A DNA stretch of 13,055 nt from Fimbriimonadaceae bacterium (GCA_019694835.1 JAIBBE010000133.1:1-13055), one strand, 5' to 3'. Shown: positions 1 through 8,754, counted from the first letter of the stretch. Numbers and translations are program-made. Notes: generated from the letters alone by a model not told the origin.

Positions 1-211
1 TGGTGAGCCGAACCCAGACCGAATCTTCATGGGTCGGTTGGCCGGCCATGGCATCGTCGGCATTCTGCAGAAGCTCGTAGACGATCCGGCCCTGGTAATC
101 GTGGGCGATCTCGGCCTCTTGGGAAACGTCCTCGCGAAGCCGAGTGACACTCGCCCGGTAAACGGCAAGGTTCTGCTCGCAGATTGCATTGATCAGCTCC
201 TCGCCAAGCAC
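1..211 (-). CDS. Sacsin/HSP90-like GHKL ATPase, N-terminal fragment (runs off left edge)
   Basis: This is the 5' end of a gene that continues beyond base 1; 70 codons are visible. The reading frame is closed by TGA at 226-224, and the first usable start is GTG at 211-209, preceded by a GAAAGAG ribosome-site-like stretch about 7 bases upstream. The fragment contains ASVTRLREDVSQEAEIA, then DYQGRIVYELLQNADDA at about residues 38-54. That carries the GHKL N-box E46-xxx-N50-xx-D53-A54, which in this family binds Mg-ATP. The DY(R/Q)GR(L/I)xYELLQNADDA signature is typical of large sacsin-type ATP-binding proteins, many of which lie in defence islands. It is on the same strand as the helicase and methylase, and DUF429 lies between on the other strand. 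The length and C-terminal domains (often DUF3883 or nuclease) cannot be seen. The family call is strong; the exact start is moderately sure. Confidence 0.85.
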   Translation of the reverse strand, partial: MLGEELINAICEQNLAVYRASVTRLREDVSQEAEIAHDYQGRIVYELLQNADDAMAGQPTHEDSVWVRLT

Positions 212-314
212 ACGGACACTCTTTCACTTCTGTCGGCGCTGAAGTTAAAGTCAACGAGGTGGGGGCTGGCGCGCTGGTGCCCGAGGTTGCTCCATGACGA
301 CTCAGGCCTCCACT

Positions 315-320
315 TAGACT
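315..320 (+). promoter_or_regulatory. Leaderless -10 element (TAGACT) for the DUF429 gene
   Basis: TAGACT fits TANNNT and ends 7 bases before the GTG at 328. No Shine-Dalgarno-like purine run lies between them, so a transcript starting at or next to the GTG is expected. No convincing -35 was seen. Confidence 0.5.
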
Positions 321-327
321 TGCTTGC

Positions 328-1149
328 GTGATCTACTTGGGCGTCGACTTGGCGTGGGGCGAAGGAACAGAGGAGCAGTCGGCCAACCTGTCCGGGGTCG
401 TTGCCCTCAGCGCCACTGGGAAGATCTTGGATGCCGGGTGGTGTGAGGGCGTTGCAGACGTTGCAAGTTGGATGGACAGGCTAGGCGGCTCAAGCCAATC
501 CCTCGGGTTCATTGATGCTCCCCTCGTGGTGACCAACCCGGCGGGTCAGCGTCTCTGCGAGACAGAGGTGGGCCGTCGTTATGGCCGATGGAAGGTCTCC
601 GCCCATTCGACGAATCAGAACTCAGCAAACAAGGCCGGGGTTCGGCTACGCGAAGAACTTGAGAGACGCGGCTGGTCCTACCACGATGGCGTCGGTGGTC
701 CTCCTTCCGGAGGTCGCCAATTCAGCGAGTGTTACCCCTACACCACGATTGTTGGCGCTGAGGAACTTGGGTACGAAGATGAGCGTCCGCCATACAAGAA
801 GCTCAATCAGAAGCTTCCGGCCTCTGAGCGCCGAGCGAGCCGCGCAAGCATCTGTGACGAACTCATAAGTCGGATCGCGGGCCTCGCCAAGGCACAGCCG
901 CCGATCGATCTGCTGTCCCATGAGGTAACCGCCTCGCTGGTACTCGAACGGTCGCCCACGGCCGAGAAAGCACACAAGCAACGGGAGGATCTCTTGGATG
1001 CGGCAATCTGCGCTTGGACTGCTGCCCTTTGGGACGTTCGCGGATTCGCTCGATGTCAGGTGCTTGGTGTGGACAACGAAGGCGAAGGTTCAAATGCGAC
1101 CATAATTGCTCCTGCCAAGCCGGAGCAACGAGTCGAATCTAGAACCTAA
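328..1149 (+). CDS. DUF429 family protein (RNase H-like fold, predicted nuclease)
   Basis: 273 residues from GTG to TAA. The N-terminus LGVDLAWG (residues 4-11) with NLSGVVAL after it is the DUF429 opening; FIDAPL (61-66), an ECYP segment (134-137) and the C-terminal EDLLDAAICAWTAAL (220-234) follow in the family order. D7, D63, E135 and D221/D224 are plausible acidic metal ligands of an RNase H-like fold, assigned by position only. DUF429 proteins are annotated as predicted nucleases, but I know of no established substrate. No signal peptide or membrane segment is present. It lies opposite in strand to the genes on both sides, divergent from the GHKL ATPase (116-base gap) and convergent with the helicase, so it has its own promoter. 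It may be an accessory effector of the flanking system or an unrelated passenger; the sequence does not decide. Confidence 0.85.
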   Translation: MIYLGVDLAWGEGTEEQSANLSGVVALSATGKILDAGWCEGVADVASWMDRLGGSSQSLGFIDAPLVVTNPAGQRLCETEVGRRYGRWKVSAHSTNQNSANKAGVRLREELERRGWSYHDGVGGPPSGGRQFSECYPYTTIVGAEELGYEDERPPYKKLNQKLPASERRASRASICDELISRIAGLAKAQPPIDLLSHEVTASLVLERSPTAEKAHKQREDLLDAAICAWTAALWDVRGFARCQVLGVDNEGEGSNATIIAPAKPEQRVESRT

Positions 1150-1170
1150 CCGTTAGATGCCACTCTGGGT

Positions 1171-1204
1171 GGGCCTCCTTCCATCGCGACGTGATGCGGA
1201 GCCC
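1171..1204. terminator. Hairpin between convergent DUF429 and helicase genes
   Basis: GGGCCTCC (1171-1178) pairs with GGAGCCC (1198-1204) with one bulged base, and an inner CATC (1182-1185) pairs with GATG (1193-1196). It lies in the 62-base gap between two converging genes, so it could serve both. There is no T-tract on either side, so canonical intrinsic termination is uncertain. Confidence 0.35.
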
Positions 1205-1211
1205 GTCACTG

Positions 1212-4200
1212 TCATTGTGTCGCCGTCATCTCAGCCCGTGTGCCCTTGACGGCCATCCAGGTCACAAGACGGACTTCGTGCTTCTCGATGTCCGGTAGGG
1301 GCTCTCGGGGTGGTGGCTCGGTGATTCCAGCTTCGTCGAGGATTTCGGTGATGAGATTGATTCGTTCCTCATCAGTGCTTCCATCTTTTAGCGCGACTCT
1401 GACTTGACGTGAAACCTTGGCCGACGGAACGCTGTTCAGTCGCCTGGCAAGCTTGGCCTGTTCGTCCTTGCCGAGGTACCCACCTTTGTGGATAACAAGC
1501 AAGTACGCATCTCGGAAGGACAGGGGCAGGTCGGGCTGGAAGGCATTTGGATCGGTAAGTTCCTTCCAGGCTTCGTAGACACTGTCACGCGCAATTTCCC
1601 ATGCGTCGAAGGCTAGGTCGTACACGGTTTCGGGGAGCCATCGTTCGGCCGTAGCGTTCTGGGGGTCAGCCACTCTCAACGAGATGAGCGTGTCCGCCGA
1701 CACGACGGCTTGCCCATCTTCGTTGTGGCGGACGTTCCAATTCTCATCCACTGGGACATATCTGAACCACGGCTTGCCGCTCTTTCCAATCTTCACGCAA
1801 AAGACGTAACCGTTGCCGTTGACGGCGGGATTGATGAAACCGCTCCCGGAGCCGAAGGGCAGGCCTACAATGTCATTCTGAAAAGCCGGTTCCGTCTCTA
1901 GGTTGAATGCCCCGAAGAGCCGCCGCCGATACTCCTCTCCGGACAATGAGGCGCTTGATCCTCCGGCATCGAGAAGTTCCTCGAACTCATCGGTTACCCG
2001 ATCGTCTGTGAGGTTGACTTCGTGGCCTGGGCCTCGACCGGGGAGCACCTGTCCCGCTCCGACAGCTGCATCGGCTAGCGCGAGTTTGGCCTCCAAACGA
2101 GATTCGAGTTTAAGTAACTCGTCGAGGCGCTCGGCTGGAAAGAAAAGTCCCAGTTGGACGTAATCGTGCTTGGACCCGATCCGGTCGACTCGGCCGTGTC
2201 TTTGCACAATCCGCATCGGATTCCAAGGCAGATCGAAGTTGACCATCTGGCCGGCTTGTTGCAAGTTCACGCCCTCGGCAAGAACGTCAGTAGTGAAGAG
2301 GACGTCGAACTCGTCATTCGCAGTTGGCTCACCGTCTGAATTCCGCGGTCCGGCGGTGACAGGAGCGAATCCGGCAATCGTCGAAGCGCGGCCACCCTGA
2401 TCGACTCCTCCGTGGGCACCCCGTTCGTGCGTGCTTGCGTAGGAGCCCATGATCGGAGGAGCAACCCGGTCCTTGTAATCGGACAGGGGTGAGTCAGGTG
2501 GGGCCGCGGAGATCGCTTTGACGACCGATTCGTGGATCGGCAGGATCGTGTCAGTGAAAGCAGAGAAGATGATGACCTTTCTTCGGTCCGAGTGGGAAAG
2601 GCCACGCGCGTCGACTCGCCGAGCTGCTGCTGCGATCTCGGTCAATTCCCCTATCAGTTGCTCGGCCTTGGGCTCGGTGCCACGAACTACTGCCGCCGCG
2701 AGATCGCGGAGTTCACCGAGCAAGGCGATATCGGACTCAACATCGGCCTGAAGCTCAGCCAGGTGGTATCCATCCGCCGACTCGATCTGATCGTCCTCTT
2801 CATCATCGAACTCAGCCACGAATTCGTCGAGGTCATCTGAATCCGAGGAGACCCAATCTCCTAGCGCCTCACCCTTGAGAACGTACCCTTGGCCAAGCGC
2901 GTCCAAGAAGGCGTCGTGGGAGGTGATCATCCTATCTAGCGACGCATGCAGCGCTTGGGGACTCGACTCCAAACGCTTGAGGAGGCCCGACCGGAGCAGG
3001 CCAGCGTTGGTTATCTGAAATTCCTGTAAGTCTTGATCAACCGTGTACATGCTCGACATGTATCGGGCAAGCATGAGACGCTCAGGGTCGCGACTTCGAT
3101 CTCTCCAGGCGTGAGGTGCGTGTGGGTCTGTGGGATCGTCGAGGGCATAAACCATCGCGTCGATTAGGGCGAGCCCTTCGGAATTGAGGTCATACTCGAT
3201 TCGGCGAACCTTGGGCTTGGGAAAATGGATGGTTGTCAGTTTGCCGTCAGGCCCGTAGATCATCTCATTGGCGTAGTGTTCCTTCACAAACTTCCGTGTG
3301 CGTCGAACCGCAACCTGATCCATCAAGTCAAACAGATGTTCAGGCGTCAGATTCGCGGGGTCGATAGCTTGAGCTTGCCTGATGTACTCACGAATGCTAG
3401 GAATGCCAAGCGATGCAAATCGAGCATCGTCTCGTATGAAGTACTTGACCAGTGTTTCGAGGTCCGCGAGTGAATTGTTGACTGGCGTCGCTGTCAGCAA
3501 TACAACTCGTTTGGACCCACCCGCGGTGATAACCCGGTCGACAGCCCCGGAGCGCTGTGCCCCGGAATTTCGCAGGTTATGTGCTTCATCGACGACCACC
3601 AGCGAGTAGTCCGCTATCTCCTGAAGAAACGCGTCTATTGGGCCCTTGTCTGTATCGAGTCGATTCCGCACTTCCTCATACGAGTAGACCTTGACCCAGC
3701 GACTGAAATCATGGGTCTCGAGAAACGGTTCCCACATCGATGACTTTAGGGCGGCGGGGGCAACGATCAGCACACGCTGGCGGTTGATGTTCGCCGTGTC
3801 GTAGATCACCTCGCCGGCGAGGTAGGTCTTGCCTAATCCAACTTCGTCGGCTACAAGCACGCCTCCATGTTCATCGAGTAAGCGCTCCATTCGCATGACT
3901 CCGTCAGCCTGGAAGCTAGTGAGATTCAAGCCTGTCTTGACGTTCGGATTCTCGTCGTTATCGACGTGCTCGCCGTAGAGCTCCCACAGCATTCGGAGAT
4001 AGATCGTCCACGGCGTGTGCGGGTCCCAAAGGCGCTCATAGAGCCTCGCAAGGTCAAACGACTCGCTCTGCTCCCAAAAGTGCTCGAACCACTCACGCAC
4101 CTTGACCGCCGCATTCGTTCCGCCGCCCGTACCTAGATTCAGTTCGGCATTGAGCGCTAGGCCGGCATAAGTCAGGTTTGAGGACCCCGCAATTGCGGCT

Positions 4201-4685
4201 TGTGCCGCTTCGTCTTCGACGAGGTAGGACTTTCCATGAAGAAACCCTCCGGTAAATCTTCGAACTTCGACCTTGGCCTTACCCTCCGGGTCAACGCTTT
4301 GCAACCACTCCACCATGCGCTTCGCATTGGCCGTCGGGACGCGTTCAAAGCCCAGAGCGTCGCGTTCAGCTTCAAGCCAAGCCTGATGGTTCCCTATTGC
4401 GGTGTCCCTGCGAGCATCTTGGTCAGAGTCTTCGGCAGATATCGCCCGAACGACCTCCTCCTCGGGTTCCGCGCCAAGTAGCAGCCGGACTTGCGTTGCT
4501 TTCTCCAGTTCCTCAGCTAGCAATGAGAAACCGGCAGGGTTTATGTAGGCAGTTGCTATGGCGACGGGCGGAGCCGAGACTTTGTTCTTGCGGAGCAGAC
4601 GAAAGAGTTCGTTGACCTTGTCGGCGACGGTCGATCCCGCGTCATCCGGCGCGTGATTTGTGGCAAAGTCAGGTAGCTGATTCAT
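1212..4685 (-). CDS. PLD-SNF2 fusion helicase of a defence locus
   Basis: 1157 residues from the ATG at 4685. An N-terminal phospholipase D-like domain (about 35-200) contains an H150-x-K152 motif followed by GSSNLTYAGL (167-176); the usual HxKxxxxD aspartate position is Glu, with Asp next to it. A superfamily 2 SNF2 motor follows: FQAD (258-261), Walker A DEVGLGKT (280-287), DEAH (366-369), TATP (398-401), KVIIFSAF (703-710), motif V (798-809) and QRHGRVDRIG (828-837), with a long helical insert between lobes that includes an acidic patch (about 614-635). The ATG at 4685 overlaps the methylase TGA as ATGA, indicating coupled translation; an upstream start at 4748 would put 21 extra residues inside the methylase gene. 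Likely role: ATP-driven translocation on foreign DNA, with PLD as nuclease or sensor. Single-gene DrmD and DrmC proteins of DISARM carry these activities separately. Confidence 0.9.
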   Translation of the reverse strand: MNQLPDFATNHAPDDAGSTVADKVNELFRLLRKNKVSAPPVAIATAYINPAGFSLLAEELEKATQVRLLLGAEPEEEVVRAISAEDSDQDARRDTAIGNHQAWLEAERDALGFERVPTANAKRMVEWLQSVDPEGKAKVEVRRFTGGFLHGKSYLVEDEAAQAAIAGSSNLTYAGLALNAELNLGTGGGTNAAVKVREWFEHFWEQSESFDLARLYERLWDPHTPWTIYLRMLWELYGEHVDNDENPNVKTGLNLTSFQADGVMRMERLLDEHGGVLVADEVGLGKTYLAGEVIYDTANINRQRVLIVAPAALKSSMWEPFLETHDFSRWVKVYSYEEVRNRLDTDKGPIDAFLQEIADYSLVVVDEAHNLRNSGAQRSGAVDRVITAGGSKRVVLLTATPVNNSLADLETLVKYFIRDDARFASLGIPSIREYIRQAQAIDPANLTPEHLFDLMDQVAVRRTRKFVKEHYANEMIYGPDGKLTTIHFPKPKVRRIEYDLNSEGLALIDAMVYALDDPTDPHAPHAWRDRSRDPERLMLARYMSSMYTVDQDLQEFQITNAGLLRSGLLKRLESSPQALHASLDRMITSHDAFLDALGQGYVLKGEALGDWVSSDSDDLDEFVAEFDDEEDDQIESADGYHLAELQADVESDIALLGELRDLAAAVVRGTEPKAEQLIGELTEIAAAARRVDARGLSHSDRRKVIIFSAFTDTILPIHESVVKAISAAPPDSPLSDYKDRVAPPIMGSYASTHERGAHGGVDQGGRASTIAGFAPVTAGPRNSDGEPTANDEFDVLFTTDVLAEGVNLQQAGQMVNFDLPWNPMRIVQRHGRVDRIGSKHDYVQLGLFFPAERLDELLKLESRLEAKLALADAAVGAGQVLPGRGPGHEVNLTDDRVTDEFEELLDAGGSSASLSGEEYRRRLFGAFNLETEPAFQNDIVGLPFGSGSGFINPAVNGNGYVFCVKIGKSGKPWFRYVPVDENWNVRHNEDGQAVVSADTLISLRVADPQNATAERWLPETVYDLAFDAWEIARDSVYEAWKELTDPNAFQPDLPLSFRDAYLLVIHKGGYLGKDEQAKLARRLNSVPSAKVSRQVRVALKDGSTDEERINLITEILDEAGITEPPPREPLPDIEKHEVRLVTWMAVKGTRAEMTATQ

Positions 4686-7600
4686 GCTTCGCTCTTCCAG
4701 GTTCGGAAGTGCTTCAGGACCGTATCGAGCCGGGATTCGAAGTCCCATCCGCGATGGAAGGTCTTGAAAATGTGCTCGACTTGGTCCTCGTCCAAGTCGT
4801 AGACCAGGCTCACTACTGCGTCTAGTTCTGCTACTAGATCATCCTTTTCGGCTGAGGTCTTGACTGAACCGACGGGAACCTCGACTGCCTGCGCCCAGTG
4901 CGCGAAGCGATCATCTGGGGCAGCCAGTCTGCCGGAGATCTCGATGACTTGATCATGGAGTTTGTTGTCGTCTTGCCTCGCGGGAACCGGAAAGCCGTTG
5001 AATATGAACAGGTTGAGATTGGTCTCGATGAGGGTTCGCGCATACCAGTCAAGTGGGATCGATGACAGGAATCCAAGTAGGAATGCCTCATCACGTGCAT
5101 TGCCGGAAGCGTTGAAGAGAAAGGGGGAACTGTTTTGGAGCATCACGTCCCCCGGTATTAGCGCCGAGATTACTGTGCGCTGGTTGGTGCGTTGTGAGAT
5201 TCCTCGGAAGGCAATTCTTGGGTGCCGATAGGAAAGAGTCTCGGGGTTTTCGGCCCAATCCTGCCCTTTTCCGAAGAATGCCGAACGCTTGTCGCGAATC
5301 TGGTTTTTGCGCTTCCTCAGAAGCTCTGCTTCTGCGATCTTCGCATCCGCAAAAGCCTTGACCTCGCCGGTTTCGGGAACCCAAATGTTGTAACCGTCCC
5401 CGCCCCATACGGGTAGACCGCCTTCTTCAAGGGAGCTGGTGTCGTAGAACTTGCGGTCGTTGGTGGCATGAAATTCGCTAACTGGTCGAAAATCCCAACC
5501 ATGTCGCTTCTCATCCAGCCGCGGCGCTCGGCGGATCTGTTCGAAGACATTCGCGGATGACGCATCATCGAAAGCGGGAATTGATGCTTCCTTTGTTGCT
5601 TTGCTTATCGCCGCAAACGACAAGGTCCCTGGCTGACCTCGGCTATCGAACTCAACTCTGCTGTGGAATGGCCCGCCAACTCGCAACATGCCGGTACCGG
5701 TATCGCGGCGAGTGGAAATCAAGGCCACGCTATATCTAGGTTCCATGTCGAATGCCCATCGACCGGAATTGATGAAGACGAGGATCTCGGAGTCAGCGTC
5801 TTCGAAGACTCTCTTGCGCCATTCTTGGCTTCCAGCAGTGTTCAGGAGCGTTCGCGGGCCTACGAAAGCAGTCGCACCGCCCTTTCTGAGAAGTTGCCAG
5901 TTTCGCCAGGAGAATGCCTTATAGAGGTCGGGGTCGCCGGTCCCCATGCCGGGAAATGGCCCTCGTCTTAAGGCTTCGACGTATCTTTCGACTGAAGATT
6001 TTTCCTTCTCAAATACGGGCAGGAGTTCGGGCCGCTCCTCCCGCAGTCGATCGATTTCGCTCACCCGCTCAGAATCACTTAGGCCAAAGAGTCCCGGACG
6101 GTATCTCAGCCAGAATGAGCGTTCTTCGGGCTTCACTTCTTCCCAGGGTGGGTTGCCGATGATGACATCGAATCCAGGATTGTCGCGAAGAAAGACCTCG
6201 GGGAACAAGTACGGCATGTGCGCCGGTTCAAGCTCGACACCAACTTCAGCAACTACTGGCTGTTCGAGAACTGCCTCGAGTGATTCCGTGTCCAGGACAT
6301 GTTCTGGATGAATCCGTCCCATACGCGTGGCGACGGCGGCGTCGAATATCTGACGTGCCGTATCTGCCGCTTCACGTGCTTGCGAGAGAACCCGAGCACC
6401 CTCTTCTACCTCGGCTTTATTTGCCTCGCTCGCATTCGCTACGTCGATCAGAAGATCCCTTGACGAGGCAAGCTGTTTGGAAAGGATCTCGTCGAAGAGG
6501 CTCATGGCCCCGGGTGTCCTTTCTGGCTGAAGATCATCCAGTGCCTCGTCGATAGTGCCGACGCCGGTAAGGCTATTCGCATTTACGAGCCCGTGATCGA
6601 GGTTGCTCATTGGAAGACCTGGTACGAAGGTGTGGATCCACAATGCGAGACGAGCAAGTTCAACTGCCATCGGATTGACATCTAGTCCGTAAATGCATCG
6701 GCGGGCGACCTGACGACGCAAGAGGCCCACCTCATCGACTTCACTCTTGGCCACGTCATCTGTACCCAACGCCTCCCGAGCGATCTCCGCTAGCCGACCT
6801 AGTTCAGCTGTGACACCAGGCACGGAATGGTCGGTAAGGAAAGTTCGCATGAGCGCTTCTATCTTGTCCACTGCGGCGACGAGGAAATGGCCTGAGCCCA
6901 TAGCGAGATCTGCGACTCGGAAGTCAAAGAAGTCTCGCGAGGCTGCCGGTGCATCGCCTTGTTCGAGATGGTCCCTAATTCTTTCCAGGTGCGTCTCTAA
7001 CGTGGGAACGATCGAGCGCTCAATCAGGTGATCGACGATCACCTTGGGTGTGAAATAGGAACCTGTGGATTTCCTCTCACCTGAAGCGGTGTGAAAGTAG
7101 ACAGAGCCAGCTACTGCGAAAACCTCGTCACTCTCTTTGGCTGGCACCCAAACGCCACTGTCGTCGACTGTCAGATTCTCTTCGGCCAGCGATAGGGAAC
7201 TCTCAAGAAGCCCTTCGTAAATAGAGCCGAACTCCCGGACGCTCAGGGACTGAAAGTCGACCGCTCCCAATTCGCCTTCTTCATTGACGTCGACAAGGAG
7301 GCTCTTGAGCGCTGGTCCAAGAACCCTATCTGGTAGCTCGATCTGCTTTATGAGCGCCCCTTCGGGAGATCGCTTCGGATCAGTGGAGAAGAGACCCCCG
7401 TTGTACGGGGGGATCTGCCACTGGGCATTACCTTGATCGACTGCGCTCCATACCTGAACGAGATCGAACCAGATCGTTGAAGACTCTCCGAACTCGCCGG
7501 GGTCAGCGTTGAGCAGTCGGTGGGCGTTGGCGTTAAGGCTGTTCGCGTCGAATCCCTCGTTCCGCCCTGACGGAAGAAGGTCTCGGTCCTCGGCATAGGC

Positions 7601-8689
7601 CTGAAAGAGGAGCCTGAACAGAATCCGAAGAGTCACACGGTAGGAAAGCGCCAGGCCATCCGTGTCAAGTTTCACTTCAGCATGCTCCGCCAATCTTTGC
7701 GCGACCTCGACGGCCAAGGGCGGAATGATTTCGTCGTAGATCCGCTCACGAAGGCGGGCGCCCAATTCGGTCGCGTAGCGAGAACTGTCTCGCAACAACT
7801 CGTCGATTGTGCCGTCCGATTTGAGGGCGCCAGACGAGAAGATCAGCGGGAGGAGTGCAGCGTGATCGGCGTCGATGGTCGAGAGGTCGACTTCAAAGTA
7901 TGTCTCTGCCTGACCGTTGGATCCAAGTCCTATGGCGTCCTGACCCGGATACAGGCGGATTTGATCCTTTCGCAAGACAATCAGCCACGGAATTTCCTGC
8001 TTCGAAGTGACGGCGAGACCGAAAGCAACGGGGGAGAGCTGGAATTTCTGACTTTTCGCGTCGAATTGCTCCGAGTTGTCCAGCAACACCGCAACCGCTC
8101 TCGGAGGGTGGTCGTCGACCGACAAGAGCATGGTGCCATTCGGGCCGGGCTGGGTCTTGAACCCGAGCGCGTCAACTAGTTGCTTGCCGCGCTTGGTGAG
8201 CAGGGATTGGGCCTTGTTGCCGAGCGTTTCCCAATCAGTCCGTTTGGGGACGTTCTTGGCTATGTGGTGTGTTGCGAATAGCCCGCTGTTCGTGAAGCCA
8301 TTCGCACCGGTCGAATCATTTGACTTGAGGAACCCCGCGAACCGCTCGGTTGCCGCCAAGGCATCCGGTTCAGAAAGTACCGACTGGAGTTGGCGCTCCG
8401 CTTGCTCCGCCGCCACCTCGATGGGTTGAGCCTGCGGATCAGGGCCGAACATGTGAACTGAATCGCCATGTTCAATCGCCACGACGAGCTGGATTGCGGT
8501 CTTCCCTTTGCGTGAGGCAAAGAGGTCTCGGAGGGCCTGTTTTGAGGGAACTGCTGTGGCGACCGCCACCGCGACTTGGAACCCGCCCAGACCGAACGGG
8601 TCCGGGCCGAAGTAGACATCTTGGAGCGAGACGCCAGCGGGGGCGGATGGTTCGGTCCACTCTACGACCTTGTCGGCGGTCAACTTCAC
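4682..8689 (-). CDS. Large gamma-type N6-adenine DNA methylase (Eco57I/PglX-like)
   Basis: 1335 residues. The AdoMet motif I is ADLAMGSGHF (593-602), preceded by STGSYFTP (541-548) and followed by GLDVNPMAVELA (668-679). The catalytic motif IV is NPPW (846-849), diagnostic of N6-adenine methylation. The residues after it (about 1060-1270) should hold the target-recognition region, and the C-terminus has the LDAVVSLVYDLDEDQVEHI pattern common in PglX-like enzymes. The N-terminal 500 residues are mostly helical, with no PD-(D/E)xK motif that I could identify, so a self-contained type IIG cutter is not supported. The GTG start is placed by GAGGAG seven bases upstream. It heads the operon and couples to the helicase by ATGA. 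Likely role: marks host DNA so that the helicase and ATPase partners ignore it. BREX and DISARM use similar enzymes, but none of their other hallmark genes is in view. Confidence 0.9.
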   Translation of the reverse strand: MKLTADKVVEWTEPSAPAGVSLQDVYFGPDPFGLGGFQVAVAVATAVPSKQALRDLFASRKGKTAIQLVVAIEHGDSVHMFGPDPQAQPIEVAAEQAERQLQSVLSEPDALAATERFAGFLKSNDSTGANGFTNSGLFATHHIAKNVPKRTDWETLGNKAQSLLTKRGKQLVDALGFKTQPGPNGTMLLSVDDHPPRAVAVLLDNSEQFDAKSQKFQLSPVAFGLAVTSKQEIPWLIVLRKDQIRLYPGQDAIGLGSNGQAETYFEVDLSTIDADHAALLPLIFSSGALKSDGTIDELLRDSSRYATELGARLRERIYDEIIPPLAVEVAQRLAEHAEVKLDTDGLALSYRVTLRILFRLLFQAYAEDRDLLPSGRNEGFDANSLNANAHRLLNADPGEFGESSTIWFDLVQVWSAVDQGNAQWQIPPYNGGLFSTDPKRSPEGALIKQIELPDRVLGPALKSLLVDVNEEGELGAVDFQSLSVREFGSIYEGLLESSLSLAEENLTVDDSGVWVPAKESDEVFAVAGSVYFHTASGERKSTGSYFTPKVIVDHLIERSIVPTLETHLERIRDHLEQGDAPAASRDFFDFRVADLAMGSGHFLVAAVDKIEALMRTFLTDHSVPGVTAELGRLAEIAREALGTDDVAKSEVDEVGLLRRQVARRCIYGLDVNPMAVELARLALWIHTFVPGLPMSNLDHGLVNANSLTGVGTIDEALDDLQPERTPGAMSLFDEILSKQLASSRDLLIDVANASEANKAEVEEGARVLSQAREAADTARQIFDAAVATRMGRIHPEHVLDTESLEAVLEQPVVAEVGVELEPAHMPYLFPEVFLRDNPGFDVIIGNPPWEEVKPEERSFWLRYRPGLFGLSDSERVSEIDRLREERPELLPVFEKEKSSVERYVEALRRGPFPGMGTGDPDLYKAFSWRNWQLLRKGGATAFVGPRTLLNTAGSQEWRKRVFEDADSEILVFINSGRWAFDMEPRYSVALISTRRDTGTGMLRVGGPFHSRVEFDSRGQPGTLSFAAISKATKEASIPAFDDASSANVFEQIRRAPRLDEKRHGWDFRPVSEFHATNDRKFYDTSSLEEGGLPVWGGDGYNIWVPETGEVKAFADAKIAEAELLRKRKNQIRDKRSAFFGKGQDWAENPETLSYRHPRIAFRGISQRTNQRTVISALIPGDVMLQNSSPFLFNASGNARDEAFLLGFLSSIPLDWYARTLIETNLNLFIFNGFPVPARQDDNKLHDQVIEISGRLAAPDDRFAHWAQAVEVPVGSVKTSAEKDDLVAELDAVVSLVYDLDEDQVEHIFKTFHRGWDFESRLDTVLKHFRTWKSEA

Positions 8690-8696
8690 GTCGTCT

Positions 8697-8702
8697 CTCC
8701 TC
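8697..8702 (-). promoter_or_regulatory. Ribosome binding site of the methylase gene
   Basis: On the minus strand GAGGAG lies seven bases before the GTG at 8689, an ideal spacing. It supports this non-ATG start. Confidence 0.7.
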
Positions 8703-8743
8703 GGTCAGTATCCAGGCCCCATTTCAGCCCTCACTTCGCGAAC

Positions 8744-8749
8744 ATTATC
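8744..8749 (-). promoter_or_regulatory. Candidate -10 (GATAAT) for the methylase-helicase operon
   Basis: On the minus strand GATAAT matches the TATAAT consensus at five of six positions and lies about 55 bases before the methylase GTG. The -35 region is poor, which would fit weak or regulated transcription. Confidence 0.35.
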
Positions 8750-8754
8750 TGCGG

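Noticed and set aside
27..254. 75-codon minus-strand frame at the left edge
   Set aside because: It overlaps the GHKL ATPase start in another frame and has no family-like sequence, whereas the GTG-started frame has a clear N-box.
29..331. 100-codon plus-strand frame overlapping the ATPase start
   Set aside because: Antisense to recognised coding sequence, no ribosome site and no motif; it also overlaps the start of DUF429.
1146..1156. CTAAC-C-GTTAG inverted repeat at the DUF429 stop
   Set aside because: Five-base arms with a one-base loop cannot form a useful hairpin and are expected by chance.
4686..4748. Longer helicase start at 4748
   Set aside because: The extra 21 codons lie inside the methylase gene and read as the antiphase of its C-terminus; the ATGA overlap at 4682-4685 is the normal coupling arrangement.
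1212..8689. DISARM or BREX assignment for the methylase-helicase pair
   Set aside because: No DrmA, DrmB, PglZ, BrxC or BrxL is visible, and the PLD is fused to the helicase; the GHKL ATPase fits an Hma-type system better. Genes beyond the left edge could still change this.
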